Shown: piece after piece, positions 46,982 to 59,200 of the stretch
Numbering within the stretch: position 1 is the first letter of the stretch
How the letters are laid out: every line of letters begins with the position of its first letter
Source of the DNA: Harmothoe impar
Taxonomy: Eukaryota; Annelida; Polychaeta; Phyllodocida; Polynoidae
Assembly: GCA_947462335.1 (NCBI GenBank)
Contig: OX381714.1
Coordinates: 32,884,025 to 32,948,024, forward strand
Length of the DNA stretch: 64,000 nucleotides
Reading direction: 5' to 3'
The notes under the pieces: generated by a model
Told to the model about the DNA's origin: nothing
Seen by the model: the letters and a program-made list of their open reading frames with translations, nothing else
Database searches by the model: none
Program-made: the position numbers and the translations under genes

Positions 46982-49900
46982 ATGACGAAAGTAACTGCTA
47001 TAGTTGTTGGGGCTGGGGCCAGAGGTCATGGGTACTGCAGTTATGGAATAGACTTCCCAGAGAGGCTACAGGTGCAGTATGACTATATTATCAACAGGTC
47101 TATATATAGAATGTTCTAAATAACATTATCATAATTTTGTCTTATCCACTAGAGTGCCTTTCAAAGCATTTGTTAAATCTCAAGTAATCTGATTTGATAT
47201 TGTTTCTCCAATTCCAGGTAGTTGGAGTGGCAGACCCCCATAAGTTCAACAGGGAACGAATACAGAAAGAACACAAGATAAATCCAGAAAATGTATATAC
47301 TGGTAAGTTAAACTGCACTTATTATGTAAACTGAGTCAACAAAACACTAATGATTCTGAAAGCCACTTTCATAGACTAGTTTGATAGGGGAAAAGGGCTC
47401 AGCTGTCAGCCTTGTAAAGGCACGGGTAAAGTCATATAATACCCTGCTGTCCAAGTCGTTCCACTCGTCAATAAGTTCAGCTCTCGGTTGCTCTCTGGTA
47501 GGCCCCCCCTACCTTCCGCGTTAAATAGATTGTCTGTGTCAACTACGAAACCTACCACTCCATGCAAATCGTTGGCAGAGAGCATTTTTCCTCGACTAGT
47601 GCTACACCTATAGTATCTCCTATCTTCATGAAGGTTTCATATATGCCTGATTGGCCTTCACCATTGCACTTTCCACTTACACACAAGTCATCAATGTATG
47701 TAAAGGCAAGATGCTCCCGCTTGCCCATGGAATGACCTATAGCAAGGGTGATTCGCTTGCAGGCTTGAACCAAACAGCTTGGATCCAAATAAAGGGCAGA
47801 TGTCTACAAAGTAGCCTTGAACATTGATGATGCCAATGAGTGGTCAGCTCTCATCTGGCAATACGCTCTTGAAAGATCTGCTTTCCATAGTAGAGTAATA
47901 TGAATAATATGGTGGAGGTTTTCAAAAACTGAGCCCAGTTAATAACGGACAGTAGTATGCCTGGAAGAGAGGTAGGCCCATATACGACGACCGCATCGTG
48001 ATTCCCCATATACTTTGATAATGATGTGCCATAGTTAATGAATTCATTGTTGGAAGCACCTTGTGCTGTGGGGTTGCAGGTGCCACGCCCGAGAATGTTA
48101 CAAGAAACAATTGTTAATTACTGGTTTGCCAATCTGAGAGATGCCTTCATGGACCAGTTTGGTCAGGGTAAGGGGCTATTATTACTGTTTGGTTATCTGG
48201 GATGACTAAGGAATCTAGATAACGCTACATGCAAGTAGATGGAGGAGAGCATTTGCCCTCTGCTAGTACTGCACTCAGAGTATCTGCTAGCTTCAGGAAG
48301 GTTTCATATATGCCTGATTGGTCTTCACTAACATACGTTTCACTTCATGAAAGTCATCAATGTATGTAAGGGCATAATGCTTCTTCTTGCCCGTGAGATG
48401 GCACATAGGTGTAGTTATTATCTGGCAGGCTTTACCAGACAGTCTCGATTCAAATGAACGACAGATGTCTACAAACTAGCCTTGGGCAGTGAACACACCA
48501 AACAGAGGCCAGTCAAGTGGGTCAACCCTCATCTGATGATATGCCCTCTGAAGATCTACTTCCCATGGTAGAGCCCCTTGCCCTTTGTGCTGGATGAGGG
48601 TAATCAGGTCAGAGATGGAGGCAGTATGTAGGAAAGGACTTCTCAATGGCCAACACTTTGTTTTTTATTCCGCAGACTGGACCGAGGCTGCTACTGTAGA
48701 TAGATTTGCTGATTGTGCCATCATTTGTACGCCCGATGCCCTACACAAGGTAAACCATTATGCAGTATCATTGAATCCCGTAGTATATCACACAATTTCA
48801 CATCTCAATACATGTGTGTATTAGAGGATATCTAGAAAGCTTAAACTGAAAATAATATACACATATATATGTATGCTGTGCCTCAATCTACCATAGTTTA
48901 TTTATTCGCAGTGCAGAACTGGACTGTGGGTCAGTAGTTTGTAATGGCAGTAATGTACTGTACGTGTATACATATACACTTATTCAAATATGTTTTCCTT
49001 TCCCTAGGCTCCCGCAGTCGCATTTGCAAAGAAGGGATATCACATTCTCTTAGAGAAGCCTATGGCTGTAAGTAGGCTATAAAAACATTTTTCTGTATCC
49101 TCCATTTAAATGTTTGAATATTTCACCCACCTATCACCCGTGTGTAATATTATTGTTTTAAGTTAGAACTTAGAACCAATATGGCAGAAATCAGTTCAGG
49201 ATGTTCTTATATTCCTAAGAGAAAATAAAATTAAAGAACAATAAAAACAACAGATGTATGAAATATTTTGAGGTTCAAATTGTGTCCCGCAATAATGAAT
49301 TGAATGTTGTTCACTAGGTGCGGCCCGAGGACTGTAAGGAGATAGTTGACACGTGTAAGGAGAACAATGTTATGTTGGCCGTGTGTCATGTGCTGAGGTA
49401 TGCACCGCAGGCACAGAGAATTAAACAGGCAATAGAAGAAGGACTCATCGGGGATGTAGTCAATATACAACTTCTTGAACCAGTAAGTTCTAAATAGTGT
49501 TTTTTAAACTTAGATAGACAACATTTTTAGCATCTTTATTTTAGTCTTTTTAGGGGGATATTTCTGTATCTTGCTTTTAAGCATAAAATGGGATAAAAAA
49601 GAGTCAGCTGCCTTCCTGTATCAGAGATTATTTTGTAGACAACAAGCCCATGATTATTTTAAGCTATGATCCAGCAAATCATCAATTGATAATTATTAGA
49701 ATTAATCTGGTCTTGAATAAATGAAAGAAATATAAATAAATTCCAGTCGCTCTGAATATTAGAATAGACGTGCAGTAAATCTCTAGGGAATGAGAATTTG
49801 AATGCTCTAGTACATGATTATGTCACAGCTGCAATAATTCGTAATAGAAATCCAAGACGGAAAAGTAATGCTTTACTAGCATTTGTCTCCTATATTTAAG

Positions 49901-52900
49901 TCTAGTCTCTATGTTGAGCTTTATATTTGCTATGGTGTAGGTGGGCTTTTGGCATTTTGCTCATTCCTATGTTCGTGGGGCCTGGCGTAATGAAGAAGAG
50001 AGCACATTTTCCCTGCTGGCCAAGTCATGTCATGACATCGACCTTATTCTCTACTGGATGGGAAAACCCAAATGTCAGTCAGTGTCATCATTTGGGAGCC
50101 TTCACCACTTCACGAAGGAAAATAAGGTAACATAAGTTCATGTATCCTCTAAACTCACATTTCAGGTAGGATTCTGGCATTTTGCTCACTCCTTTGTGAG
50201 GGGGAGTTGGAGGAATGAAAAGGAAAGCACCTTTTCCCTTCTGGCCAAATCCTGCCATGATATAGACTTGATCCAAGGCTGGATGGGTAAGAGAGAATGC
50301 ACTGCCGTATCCTCATTCGGATCCCTATATGGGTTTACTCCTGATAAGAAGGTAATCTTAACTAGCTTATTAACCTGAACTAACCTAGACAATAGAGCCC
50401 CAGATTTAGTGCACTCATAATTTTGTTGGTCAATCTCCATAATATATATAGATCCATGTTGCTTTGGGTTATTTCATATAATTATTGACTCAGGGTAAAT
50501 TAACCCTGAGTAATATACACTGCCTCATTTTGGGTTTTAAGACAAATGTGGGACATGGGGTCTTTCAGTTGCTTTTCAAGATAGACAAAAGGGGAAAAAG
50601 AGAGACGTAGGCAAGATTGGGGGCTACAAAATTCCTTCAAATTTTTTTCAAAAAACCCATTTTTTCTTTGTGATATTCACCTGCGATCTTCAACAATTTT
50701 TTTCTATCTTTCGCTATTATGGAAATGTACTAAAACCAATCTACTCTTGGTAACGGGCGACCATAAGCTCCAAGGTATTAATATTTTTCGTTGAAGATCA
50801 TATTTTGAGCCAAAGTTGTGTTATTTCTCTCATCTACCGCCAGACCGGGCAAAAACTGGACATGTCCTGTGGTAACACTGTTGGTAACACATTTTAAGAA
50901 ATAAAGTACAACCCAAAAGTCATACTGTAGGCCTACTGGACCATCTTAGTCCACCCACTTGCACAACCCCCCACTATAACATGCAGTACTTTATCTAAGT
51001 ACATGATAAGCTACAGATCCAGCTTACCCCGAGTCATCTGTGAGGCCACTCACACGCTCTATCTTGTAGTTCTGTTAGCTGGTACTCTGGTCTCCCATAT
51101 CCATACATTACTACTGGTAACTGCTCATCTGCTAGTACACAAGGGTCCGGTGGTTAAAAAGAAGTACTACATGTATTATTTTGTTTTTAATAATTTAATA
51201 AACAGTAACACTTTTGCCTTTATTTTTGCTTTTGAATAATAATACAACGTACATAATGGCATTAGCATTCAGCAATAAAAACGACAACATTTCAGGCTTT
51301 GTACTACACAGTCTAATCTATTGTCTCATTCATATCAGGGCCGGTCCAGGAATTTGGGATAGGGCGAGGGCGTGATATATGCAACATACTGAGGGTATTG
51401 AATTGATTTACATTCAAATGTTCAGCAAAATAGGGGGTTTCTTGATCCGCCCCTAGTATTCATTCGTGGTTGGTAAAAAATAATTATCAATTTATTTCTT
51501 ATGAATATTCATGACCCCGCAAGGGAGATGTTCTTCGTTAATGGTGTTTCAGATTTCAGATGCTGCATCAACATTCTCATGAGTCCGTGTTTATAGAGCC
51601 ATAAATGACATATTTTCCAAAGGTACTAAAGTTCAAAGTTAACTATACTAAGTTAGTGGGTGGGTTGATGTCTCACACATTGCCCATGTTCAGCCTGCAG
51701 GTGCGGGCAGTAGGTGCCTGGATTGTGCTGTAGAAGGGGACTGCCCCTGGTCTGCCAAGAAGATCTACATGAACGTGAGTAATCAGTAAACAGTTCAATT
51801 AGGACAGAAAAAAAACCTGTTAGCATATATAAAGCCAGGGATATATAAAAACGATAGATGTGTGTGCCTTTAACTCATATAAATGTCTCCTCTATCCCTG
51901 CCAAATTTTATTCCACCATTATGCCTGTTTCTATCTCACTATATTTGTACATACATCATACATGGTACAGATTATCATTTAATACAAAAAAATATATCTA
52001 TATCCTTCATTCTCAGGGAGCTAAGGGGTTCCCTGTCAACCGGATTGTCGACGTTGTGGACATAGAGAACATCACAGAGGCTGTGAAGACGGGTCCGTAC
52101 GGCCGCTGTGTGTATGACTGCGACAATGACGTCATGGACAACCAGGTAATGCAAAGCTCATCTAGACAAATTTATGTTTAAACGATGCAGTATTATTTCT
52201 GAAACTATTATCAAAACTCAAGAAAGGAATTACACGAATACGAACCGTTGGTACATTTGTATTTAACCGTATGAAAAAAAAACATGGTGACGATCATGTA
52301 ATGTCTTAAACATTATGATAATGATTATTGTATGGTATATAAATGAAATAATAGTGGTAATATAACTGTCCACAGGTAGTGAGTATTATGATGAGTTTTA
52401 TTTCTGAAATTATTATCAAAACTCAAGAAAGGAATTACACGAATACGAACTATTGGTAGTAGACTGTATGAAAAAGATGAATAGAAAAAATGGTAACGAT
52501 AATGTAATATCTTAACCATGATGATAATGATTATTTTATGGCATGTAAATAAAATAATCATGGTAATATAAGTGTCCACAGGTAGTGAGTATTATGATGA
52601 GTTTTATTTCTGAAATTATTATCTAAACTATATGAAAAAATAAATAGAAAAATGGTAACGATAATGTAATATCTTGACCATGATGATAATGATTATTGTA
52701 TGGCATATAAATAAAATAATATTGGTAATATAACTGTCCACAGGTAGTGAGTATGCAGTTTGAGGGCGGGGCCACGGTCACCTTTACCATGGTGGCATAT
52801 ACTGATAAAGTATGTGCTCGTCAAGTTTCCATTTTTGGAACAAAGGTATGTTCAAAAATATATTACATCGGCATTTAGTTCTCATTTCGTTATTTTATCT

Positions 52901-54303
52901 GGTTTAATTTAGAAAGAAATGGATATTGATCTACCCATGATCTATTATAAAAAAAAGTGTATTACCGATAAACCTATTTCGACAATTGCGGTATGAGCTT
53001 GGGTTTATATCATATGATTAATTGCCCATGGACTTCTAATTGATATGTTCATCTATATATAATACAATTTGACATGAAAATAGTATCATACCATGGCTGT
53101 CAGTCCTAATGGATATGCATGCATTTTTCCTCTTTTATCTATATCTATCTTCAACATTGTAGGGGCAGCTGACCTGCGATATGGATGAGATGGTTGTGCA
53201 TCATTATGACTTCCTCACACGGAACACACGTGAGTACTGAGTGATAGGTGATACCATGGCAGCCATCCAAGTTCTTGCTCGCTATACTACTACCGGTACT
53301 ATCGTAACATCCCAATCATGTTATGTGTATTAATTCTGTTTATCAAGAGTTATCTTGCAGTAGATTTGATTATACAGGATGTGTCTAATCCCCGGGGTAT
53401 AATTGCGTCTAACGAATTTATTCAGTCCTGAATGAGGCCAATATAATGCATAAAGTGGCTGTGGCTGTACTATTTCTGACTTAAGTTATACCACTACTGG
53501 TGTGGTGGTTGTTTTGTATACAATGTGCAGAGATATCACTCAGTCGTCGACAAAAAGTAGGAAGTCTGACAATTTTATCCAGATTTCTAGATGAAATTAA
53601 CTTAATTCAATATAGACATTCCAGCAGAAGAGAGTAGGAATTCCTACAAAAGTAGGAAAAGTGGCATCTCTGTTATTTATATGCTTGTTTTACAGGGGGT
53701 CTGCGGCCTGTGGAGAAGGAGGACTTTGCCCAGTCCCGCCTGCACGGTCACGGGGGTGCAGACTTCTATGCTATGGATTCTTTCATAGAGGCTGTTATGG
53801 TGGGTATACAAAGATACGACCCGTTTTTAATGTATTAACGTGAGGCCTAACATATCATTTCATAAGTATACAGAGAATCTACCTATTTTTTATACTAATT
53901 TTGTTGCTAAAAAAGTAATTTGATAGTAAAAACCCAAAAAGTGTCATGATTTAAAAAAATAAAAAGTTTAACAATCAGGGTGAGCCCCAAAATCGTATGG
54001 TCGGTCGGGATACCGGAACACAACTTTTTTTTGCCCTAATAGAACCAACCTACTGGTAGAAATGTACATCATTGAAGAATCTGTAATCATACTTAAACAT
54101 GCAATAAAAGTTATCCTATAAATGTCCTCATATGTTTCAAACTCAGCCATTGAAGAACCCCTTTTATCTTTACACAGACAAAAGACCCGTCTAAGATCCT
54201 GACTGGGGCTGACGATACCCTGAGGAGTCATCTGCTGTGTTTCCATGCGGAGAGGGCGCGTAAGGAGGGGAGAGTCATCAACCCCCAGACGGAGCCTCTC
54301 TAA
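46982..54303 (+). CDS. Gfo/Idh/MocA-family oxidoreductase, 12 exons plus an alternative exon
   Basis: This family of NAD(P)-dependent dehydrogenases acts mostly on sugars and related polyols. Exons are 46982-47071, 47218-47302, 48676-48749, 49008-49067, 49318-49482, 49941-50126 (or 50166-50351), 51694-51774, 52017-52145, 52744-52845, 53163-53229, 53696-53799 and 54178-54303. They total 1269 nt, encoding 422 aa with either alternative. The Rossmann motif [11 protein letters not shown] is at residues 8-18, the EKP motif at 99-101 and a SCHDIDL segment at about 187-193. Later come a Cys cluster (CLDC...C, 228-237), [18 protein letters not shown] (end of exon 8) and GHGGADF. All parts needed for activity appear present; the substrate is unknown. 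The ATG is preceded by an acceptor (ACATTTCAG, 46964-46972), so a 5'UTR exon lies upstream, beyond or within the gypsy LTR. Confidence 0.9.
47400..48625 (-). pseudogene. Two degraded reverse-transcriptase fragments in intron 2 of the oxidoreductase
   Basis: Minus-strand sequence near 47790-47550 reads a YIDD box ([13 protein letters not shown]) and [13 protein letters not shown] second diverged copy of the same region occurs at about 48170-48600 (ATGAAAGTCATCAATGTATG, GGTTTCATATATGCCTGATT). A 20-bp piece near 47985 (ACGACCGCATCGTGATTCC) matches the gypsy integrase start near 44830. Both copies have stops and frameshifts. Confidence 0.55.
49941..50126 (+). CDS. Alternative exon 6a of the oxidoreductase
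   Basis: Acceptor GGTGTAG| and donor AATAAG|GTAACA, phase 0-0, 62 codons starting [15 protein letters not shown]. It aligns end to end with exon 6b without gaps (about 48 of 62 residues the same). The catalytic-type segments HFAHS and SCHDIDL are kept in both. Confidence 0.9.
50166..50351 (+). CDS. Alternative exon 6b of the oxidoreductase
   Basis: Acceptor CATTTCAG| and donor AAGAAG|GTAATC, phase 0-0, 62 codons starting [15 protein letters not shown]. The gap to exon 6a is only 39 bp (50127-50165), shorter than a normal animal intron. The differences cluster in the second half ([11 protein letters not shown] versus [11 protein letters not shown], and [10 protein letters not shown] versus [10 protein letters not shown]). 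Confidence 0.9.
50486..50885 (+). mobile_element. Dispersed element, copy 2 (ACTCAGGGTAAATTAACCCTGAGT end)
   Basis: It starts with the palindrome GACTCAGGGTAAATTAACCC and shares TTTCGCTATTATG and CAGACCGGGCAAAAACTGG with the reverse strand of 8950-9378. It lies in the intron after exon 6b. Confidence 0.55.
51338..51458. mobile_element. CAGGGGCGGATCC family MITE, degraded copy
   Basis: The left end CAGGGCCGGTCCAGGAATTTG and right end TCTTGATCCGCCCCTAG are inverted; the interior is short. Confidence 0.45.
52190..52743 (+). repeat. Threefold tandem repeat carrying duplicated 3' splice sites
   Basis: Three copies (about 52193-52375, 52376-52581, 52582-52743) each end CTGTCCACAG or GTGTCCACAG followed by GTAGTGAGTAT. 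Only the last copy precedes the real exon 9 (52744). The first two lead into non-coding sequence that reaches a stop. Confidence 0.85.
53524..53682. repeat. Dispersed GAGATATCACTCAGTC repeat
   Basis: It matches 14117-14257 in CACTCAGTCGTCGACAAAAA, TAGGAATTCCTACAAAAG and TAGGAAAAGTGG. It ends 14 bp before oxidoreductase exon 11. Confidence 0.6.
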
Positions 54304-54346
54304 CTCTAACACTGCCACACCATGGTACATACTGGTATAGAGGAGT

Positions 54347-54352
54347 AATAAA
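54347..54352 (+). terminator. Polyadenylation signal of the oxidoreductase gene
   Basis: AATAAA, 44 bp past the TAA stop codon at 54301-54303. Confidence 0.55.
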
Positions 54353-54359
54353 GGAAATT

Positions 54360-55900
54360 ATGCAGAAGTGATAAAGAGTTGCTGAGCCCCAATAATTCTA
54401 GAGCTATGGAAATAATGTGATAAGATTTATCAAAATACAAATACAATAAATACCTGGTAATAGTGGGTCGTACTATTGTTATCAATTGACGCTGCTAGTA
54501 TATACATGTATTACTACTACCGTAGTAATAGTACTATTAGACAATTCTACAAGATTATATTTTAGTCTTCACATATATTTTTGTAATGTGTCATTAGAGT
54601 GCTCTTGCTATGGATTTCTGATCATTATGGTAAACAGATGTTCATCTTGTAGATATTCAAGGGTCGTTTATAATGTATATGAGTGTAATTGTCTCACTGT
54701 AATTCCTATGTATGTAATCCAGAAATGTAAGCTCTAAACTCATTTCAAATTGGTTAAGTACTATTGTGATTAATCAGATTGTGCCATTTAAGTTTAACTT
54801 CTAGATTTTGAAAATTTCCAGTCACGAAAAAATATCATATTAAAATTATGCTGTTCACTTGCCATAACCGCTGTGTTCACATTCGAATAATATTCTAAAA
54901 TGGTCTTCATATCTCAAACAATGTATTGGTAATCCCCTGTGTTCTTAGGTCATCCAAAGGAATGGCCACGTGGACAACGGTTAAACCCTATCTGCCTCCA
55001 CACATATATGTGCAGGCCCGGCTGACTTCCAATAAATATGTGATGAATAAATACAAAATAAAGAGTGTTTGCGGTTTTATTACCCCATTATTATTGTCAA
55101 ATACCCCTTTTTAATTTACACAAAGTGAGATGGAGAACTCATCCCCTCAGTAAAAAAAAAAGAGGATTTTCTTGGGAAAACACCCCTTTCTGGACGTGTA
55201 TGAGGTCTAACTCTAGGGGAAATACACACCCCTCATGAAGGACAACGAATTCAGCGAAAACGTTTTCCCCGTGAATTCTGGGGAAACATGCCCTTCTCGA
55301 GCGAAATTCCATAATATTGACTAATCATACTTGCCTTTAATATTATTAGCCCTACCATGGGGTATGTACTTTATATCCCTGGCCCTACAGGCTACACACG
55401 ACATATTTCTGAAAAGCCTCAACATATTTCGGAAAAGCCTCAAAAGGCAGTACTTTCACCTCCCTTACTAGGCCTTAGGCCTTTCCAAAGAGGCATTTTG
55501 AAATATATATAGGCCTAATATATACACCCCGGCGAGTGCTACCTCCAGTGTGGCTCAGGCTATTCATCAATAAATAATCTTTTATTGATTAAAGCTGGCG
55601 GGAAAAAGGTTACACCGTGTCCTACAGCGTCAAACTCGTTGCTCGCCATAAAGCGACGACTCGGCAAAGCGATCTAGGCGCCGAAAGCGTAGCGTGTTTC
55701 AGTGTAGAAAAAGGTGTACTTCACCGAAACTCCCAACAGATGGCGTTCGCGTTGCGTTGATGACGTCATTTATTCTCGATCCTTTGGGAAACCCCCAGGA
55801 ACGAAACGATAAACAAACCAGCATCGAAAGTGGATTCTTATGATGCTTTAACCAAAATCCAATGAGTCGCTGCAACACATATACATTGGGGAGATTATCA
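54360..55900. other. Intergenic, upstream region of the EPSTI1-like gene
   Basis: AT-rich until about 55600, then more CpG-containing toward 55950, which fits a promoter region for the downstream gene. A CGTCATTT motif near 55764 could be a CRE-like site. No supported exon was seen. Confidence 0.4.
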
Positions 55901-55951
55901 GTTATTCAAAGAAGCCTGGAAGTGTAGCAAATCTTCCAAGAGACGACAATC

Positions 55952-56243
55952 ATGAGCTACACATACAACCCGAGACCGAGCGTTGCGAGGGCCGCGCGGG
56001 GCCGAGGTCGAGGAGCGGCAGCGGCGGACAGCCCGGGGACGGCGGCGGGGCGCGGGCGGGCGGCGGCCGGGAGAGGGGCACCTGCTGCGGTCGGGGCCGG
56101 GGCCACGGCCTCTGCCACTGCACAGCCAGTTCAAGAAGAGCGAGTTCAGAGGTCAGCTAGTGACAGTACCATGGACGTCATTTATTTAGATTCATAATAA
56201 CACATGTCAGGGGCGGATCCAGGAATTTGGGAATTTAGGGGGG

Positions 56244-56275
<32 letters not shown>

Positions 56276-59200
56276 AATACCTACAGCATTGGGGGTGTTC
56301 ATGAACCATCTACATTAAAATTTACCAAAATATAGGGGGGGGGGGCCCTGCGCCCCCCTTGGATCCGCCCCTGCATGTAGATTGGTATATCATATAACTT
56401 AGTGAATTACCGGTAGTGAAAAATATGTCTTGTCAGGGAGGGTGGGGCCGAGTGATTTCCCACGTAGGCTATTACCCACCGTTCCCACGTAATTTGCGGT
56501 GTATAACCCGCACCTCGCGTATAACCCGCACCCCGACTTTGGGAGAATCTTATAACCCGCACTTGGGGTCTGAAAATCGCCATTTTAGCACTACTGTAGG
56601 CCTACTTTACAAAAACCCTCCTATTACCCACACCTATTGACTTTGAGGTGGGGGCGTAAAAAATTTAGCCCCTTTTTAGCAAAAAAGCCCACGCGTTACT
56701 ATAGACTATAGTTCAACGTGGGCGAAAAAAAGTTGCCGCCTTCGGCGAGGGGGGGACAAAACATTCCACGTGCCACTCCGCGCGAAATCTCACCAACCCC
56801 CCCTGTAATTAATGAATGAACACTCCGTAACCCGCACTGGAGGTTTGGTTCGCATATAACCCGCCCCCGGTGGGTTAGAAAGTGGGTCGACTTTTCTTCC
56901 CCTCCCCCTTGCATCTCTTGAAGCTCCTAGGTTTGGGGAAAAAAGTAATAAAATAGACTATGTTTGGTAAAATCTCTCTTGTGCAAACAAAAATTGTAAA
57001 AAAATGTGATGTTTTAGTGAAAAATTGGGAATTTTGATAAAGTCTCGGACATGTTCTTGAAAAGTGGACCCTTGTCATGGGGATTTTCATGAAACTTGAC
57101 CCTTGTTATGGCAATTTTTCTTGAAAAGTGGACCCTTGTCATGGGGAATTTTGAAGAAAAAGTACCCTTGCCAGCCACACACATGTGTTTACAAAATATA
57201 CTAAGTGACCCCCCCCCCCCCGGGGAGCGTTACCGTATTTGTGCGTTTTATTGACTATATGTCTATGTGGGTGTACAAAAAGTGATGAGGGGTGTAGATC
57301 AGGCATTTTCTAGGCACCTGCAGTGTTCTGCTGATCTACAGGCTCCAAGGCCAGATTGGTATGGGCATCCTGATTGGCTGATGAGTGATCAAAATACAAG
57401 CCTGGACATGATGAATCCTGCTGTGAGAAAGAGATGAGCGTCTGTGAGAAGGAGACAAGTGTACAGGGTTGCCTGGACATGATATATCCTGCTCTGAAAA
57501 GGACTAAATTGTCCAAGCACAAAAAAGGCCTACATTGATTTCCGAGTTGTATGCAATGTTCAGCTTAAAAGAAAAACTCCCCTCCCTCATCCCCTGAAAA
57601 TACTATTAACAACAGAAAAAAAAACTTGAATCATGACCCATTTCCAAATATTGTCTGCACAATTTTCAGCTGATTTACCCTTATATACCTTCCAATCACT
57701 CCCAATTCCATGCTCACCAGCCATGCTAACTACACAGAGAAATCTCCACATTTGTTTACAAATGCCACTTTCCTCTCTGTGCTACTTGTATATACTGTAT
57801 TTCCCCGTTTTTAAGTACCCGGTACTATGCATTGAATTAACAAATTATACCAACTACAAATTAAATGCATCTATATGTATTTTGTTGCAGAAAAGATGGC
57901 TTTACCATGTTCGCCCCAGATCAGAGAAAAAGAGACAAGATTGCAAAACGTATGTAAACCTTTAACTTTTCAATTTGCCGCACATAATATCATATTGAAG
58001 TATAAGATAGATTAAAACCCCTATAACTCATGAGAATTGGTTAAATTTAGCCTATGGTATTCAATTTCTGTCATTTCAAAAAGTATGGCTGAAGCTTTTG
58101 TTAGGATTCCTGGTCATGCTCCCGTTGGCATTGTTCTTGTAGAGGCACAAGGAGAAGAAGAGAAGTACAAGAAGTACAAAGACAGTCAGAAACTGGGACA
58201 TGTGTCCTATGTCGGCACTGCAGGTGAGACTTTCCCACACTCCATTATTCACTTTCAACAACAATGTTGTTTTGTTTTTTTAACAATTTTATTTTATTAA
58301 GCATTTTTCATTAAAAACAGTTACACTTATCCTTCGATATTGTTGACTCAGGGAGCCATGCTCCCAAGTCTTATGCGACGCCTCTGTGAGACGTTTTTCA
58401 GGGGAAATTTTTTTTTTTTTCATTTTCCAAATCTTTCATAGAAACATTAGGCCAATCAATCAAAAGTACACGTAATCTGATAATTGAAGTGTTTTCCTAC
58501 CCAGGGATCCAAAAAACATTCTTCTACCCCTACTGGAACCCCCTGAGAAGAATTGCTAAAGTAGACCTTGCCAAAAAACATCATTTTTTCCTCACTGTAG
58601 ACAAACATGAATGTACTGGTGTAGCCATTTCGTCGATTTCGGCATTTAGTGCTAAACCTATGGGGAATCAGAATTCTGGGTAGGTGAGACGTTTTTTGTC
58701 AGACCAGTTTGCCATCTGTGGACATAAAATCGATGTGGGGCCACACTTAAAAAAAGTCTGTTTCCGGTGGAGCGGGCAGGTGACTTTTTTTTCCCAAGGC
58801 TACCCGCCCGCGTTTTTTTTATTTTTTTATTTTTTTTGTCAGTGGCCAATTTTTTTTTTTTTTTCCCCCAATTTTTCTTTCTCGGCGGCGGTTTCATAAT
58901 CCATAGTTATTAGGATAAAACGGCCTAACACCCAGCTGTCATTTGATACCAAACAAGCCTATATAGAGATATGCAATGCCCAGGTACTGGGTGGGAAAGA
59001 CATGTTTAACATTAAAAAAAAAAAATTAAAAAAAAAAAAAAAAAGATTTTGCGGCCTACCGGGTAAGTTTTTTTTAGCCCACCCGCTCCACCGGAAACAG
59101 AATTTTTTTTAAAGTGTGGCCTGGGGTGGATAGGGTTGGGGTTTGGGGTGTAGTTGAGGTTAAGGGTGGGGCACACTACAGACAGCACACTACAGACAGC

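Noticed and set aside
49941..50351. Both copies of oxidoreductase exon 6 used in series
   Set aside because: The 39-bp gap is too short for normal splicing, and the family has only one copy of this segment at this position.
55898..56134. Arg/Pro-rich minus-strand frame at 55.9-56.1 kb
   Set aside because: It is antisense to the GC-rich first exon of the EPSTI1-like gene, whose splice phases fit a complete seven-exon model.
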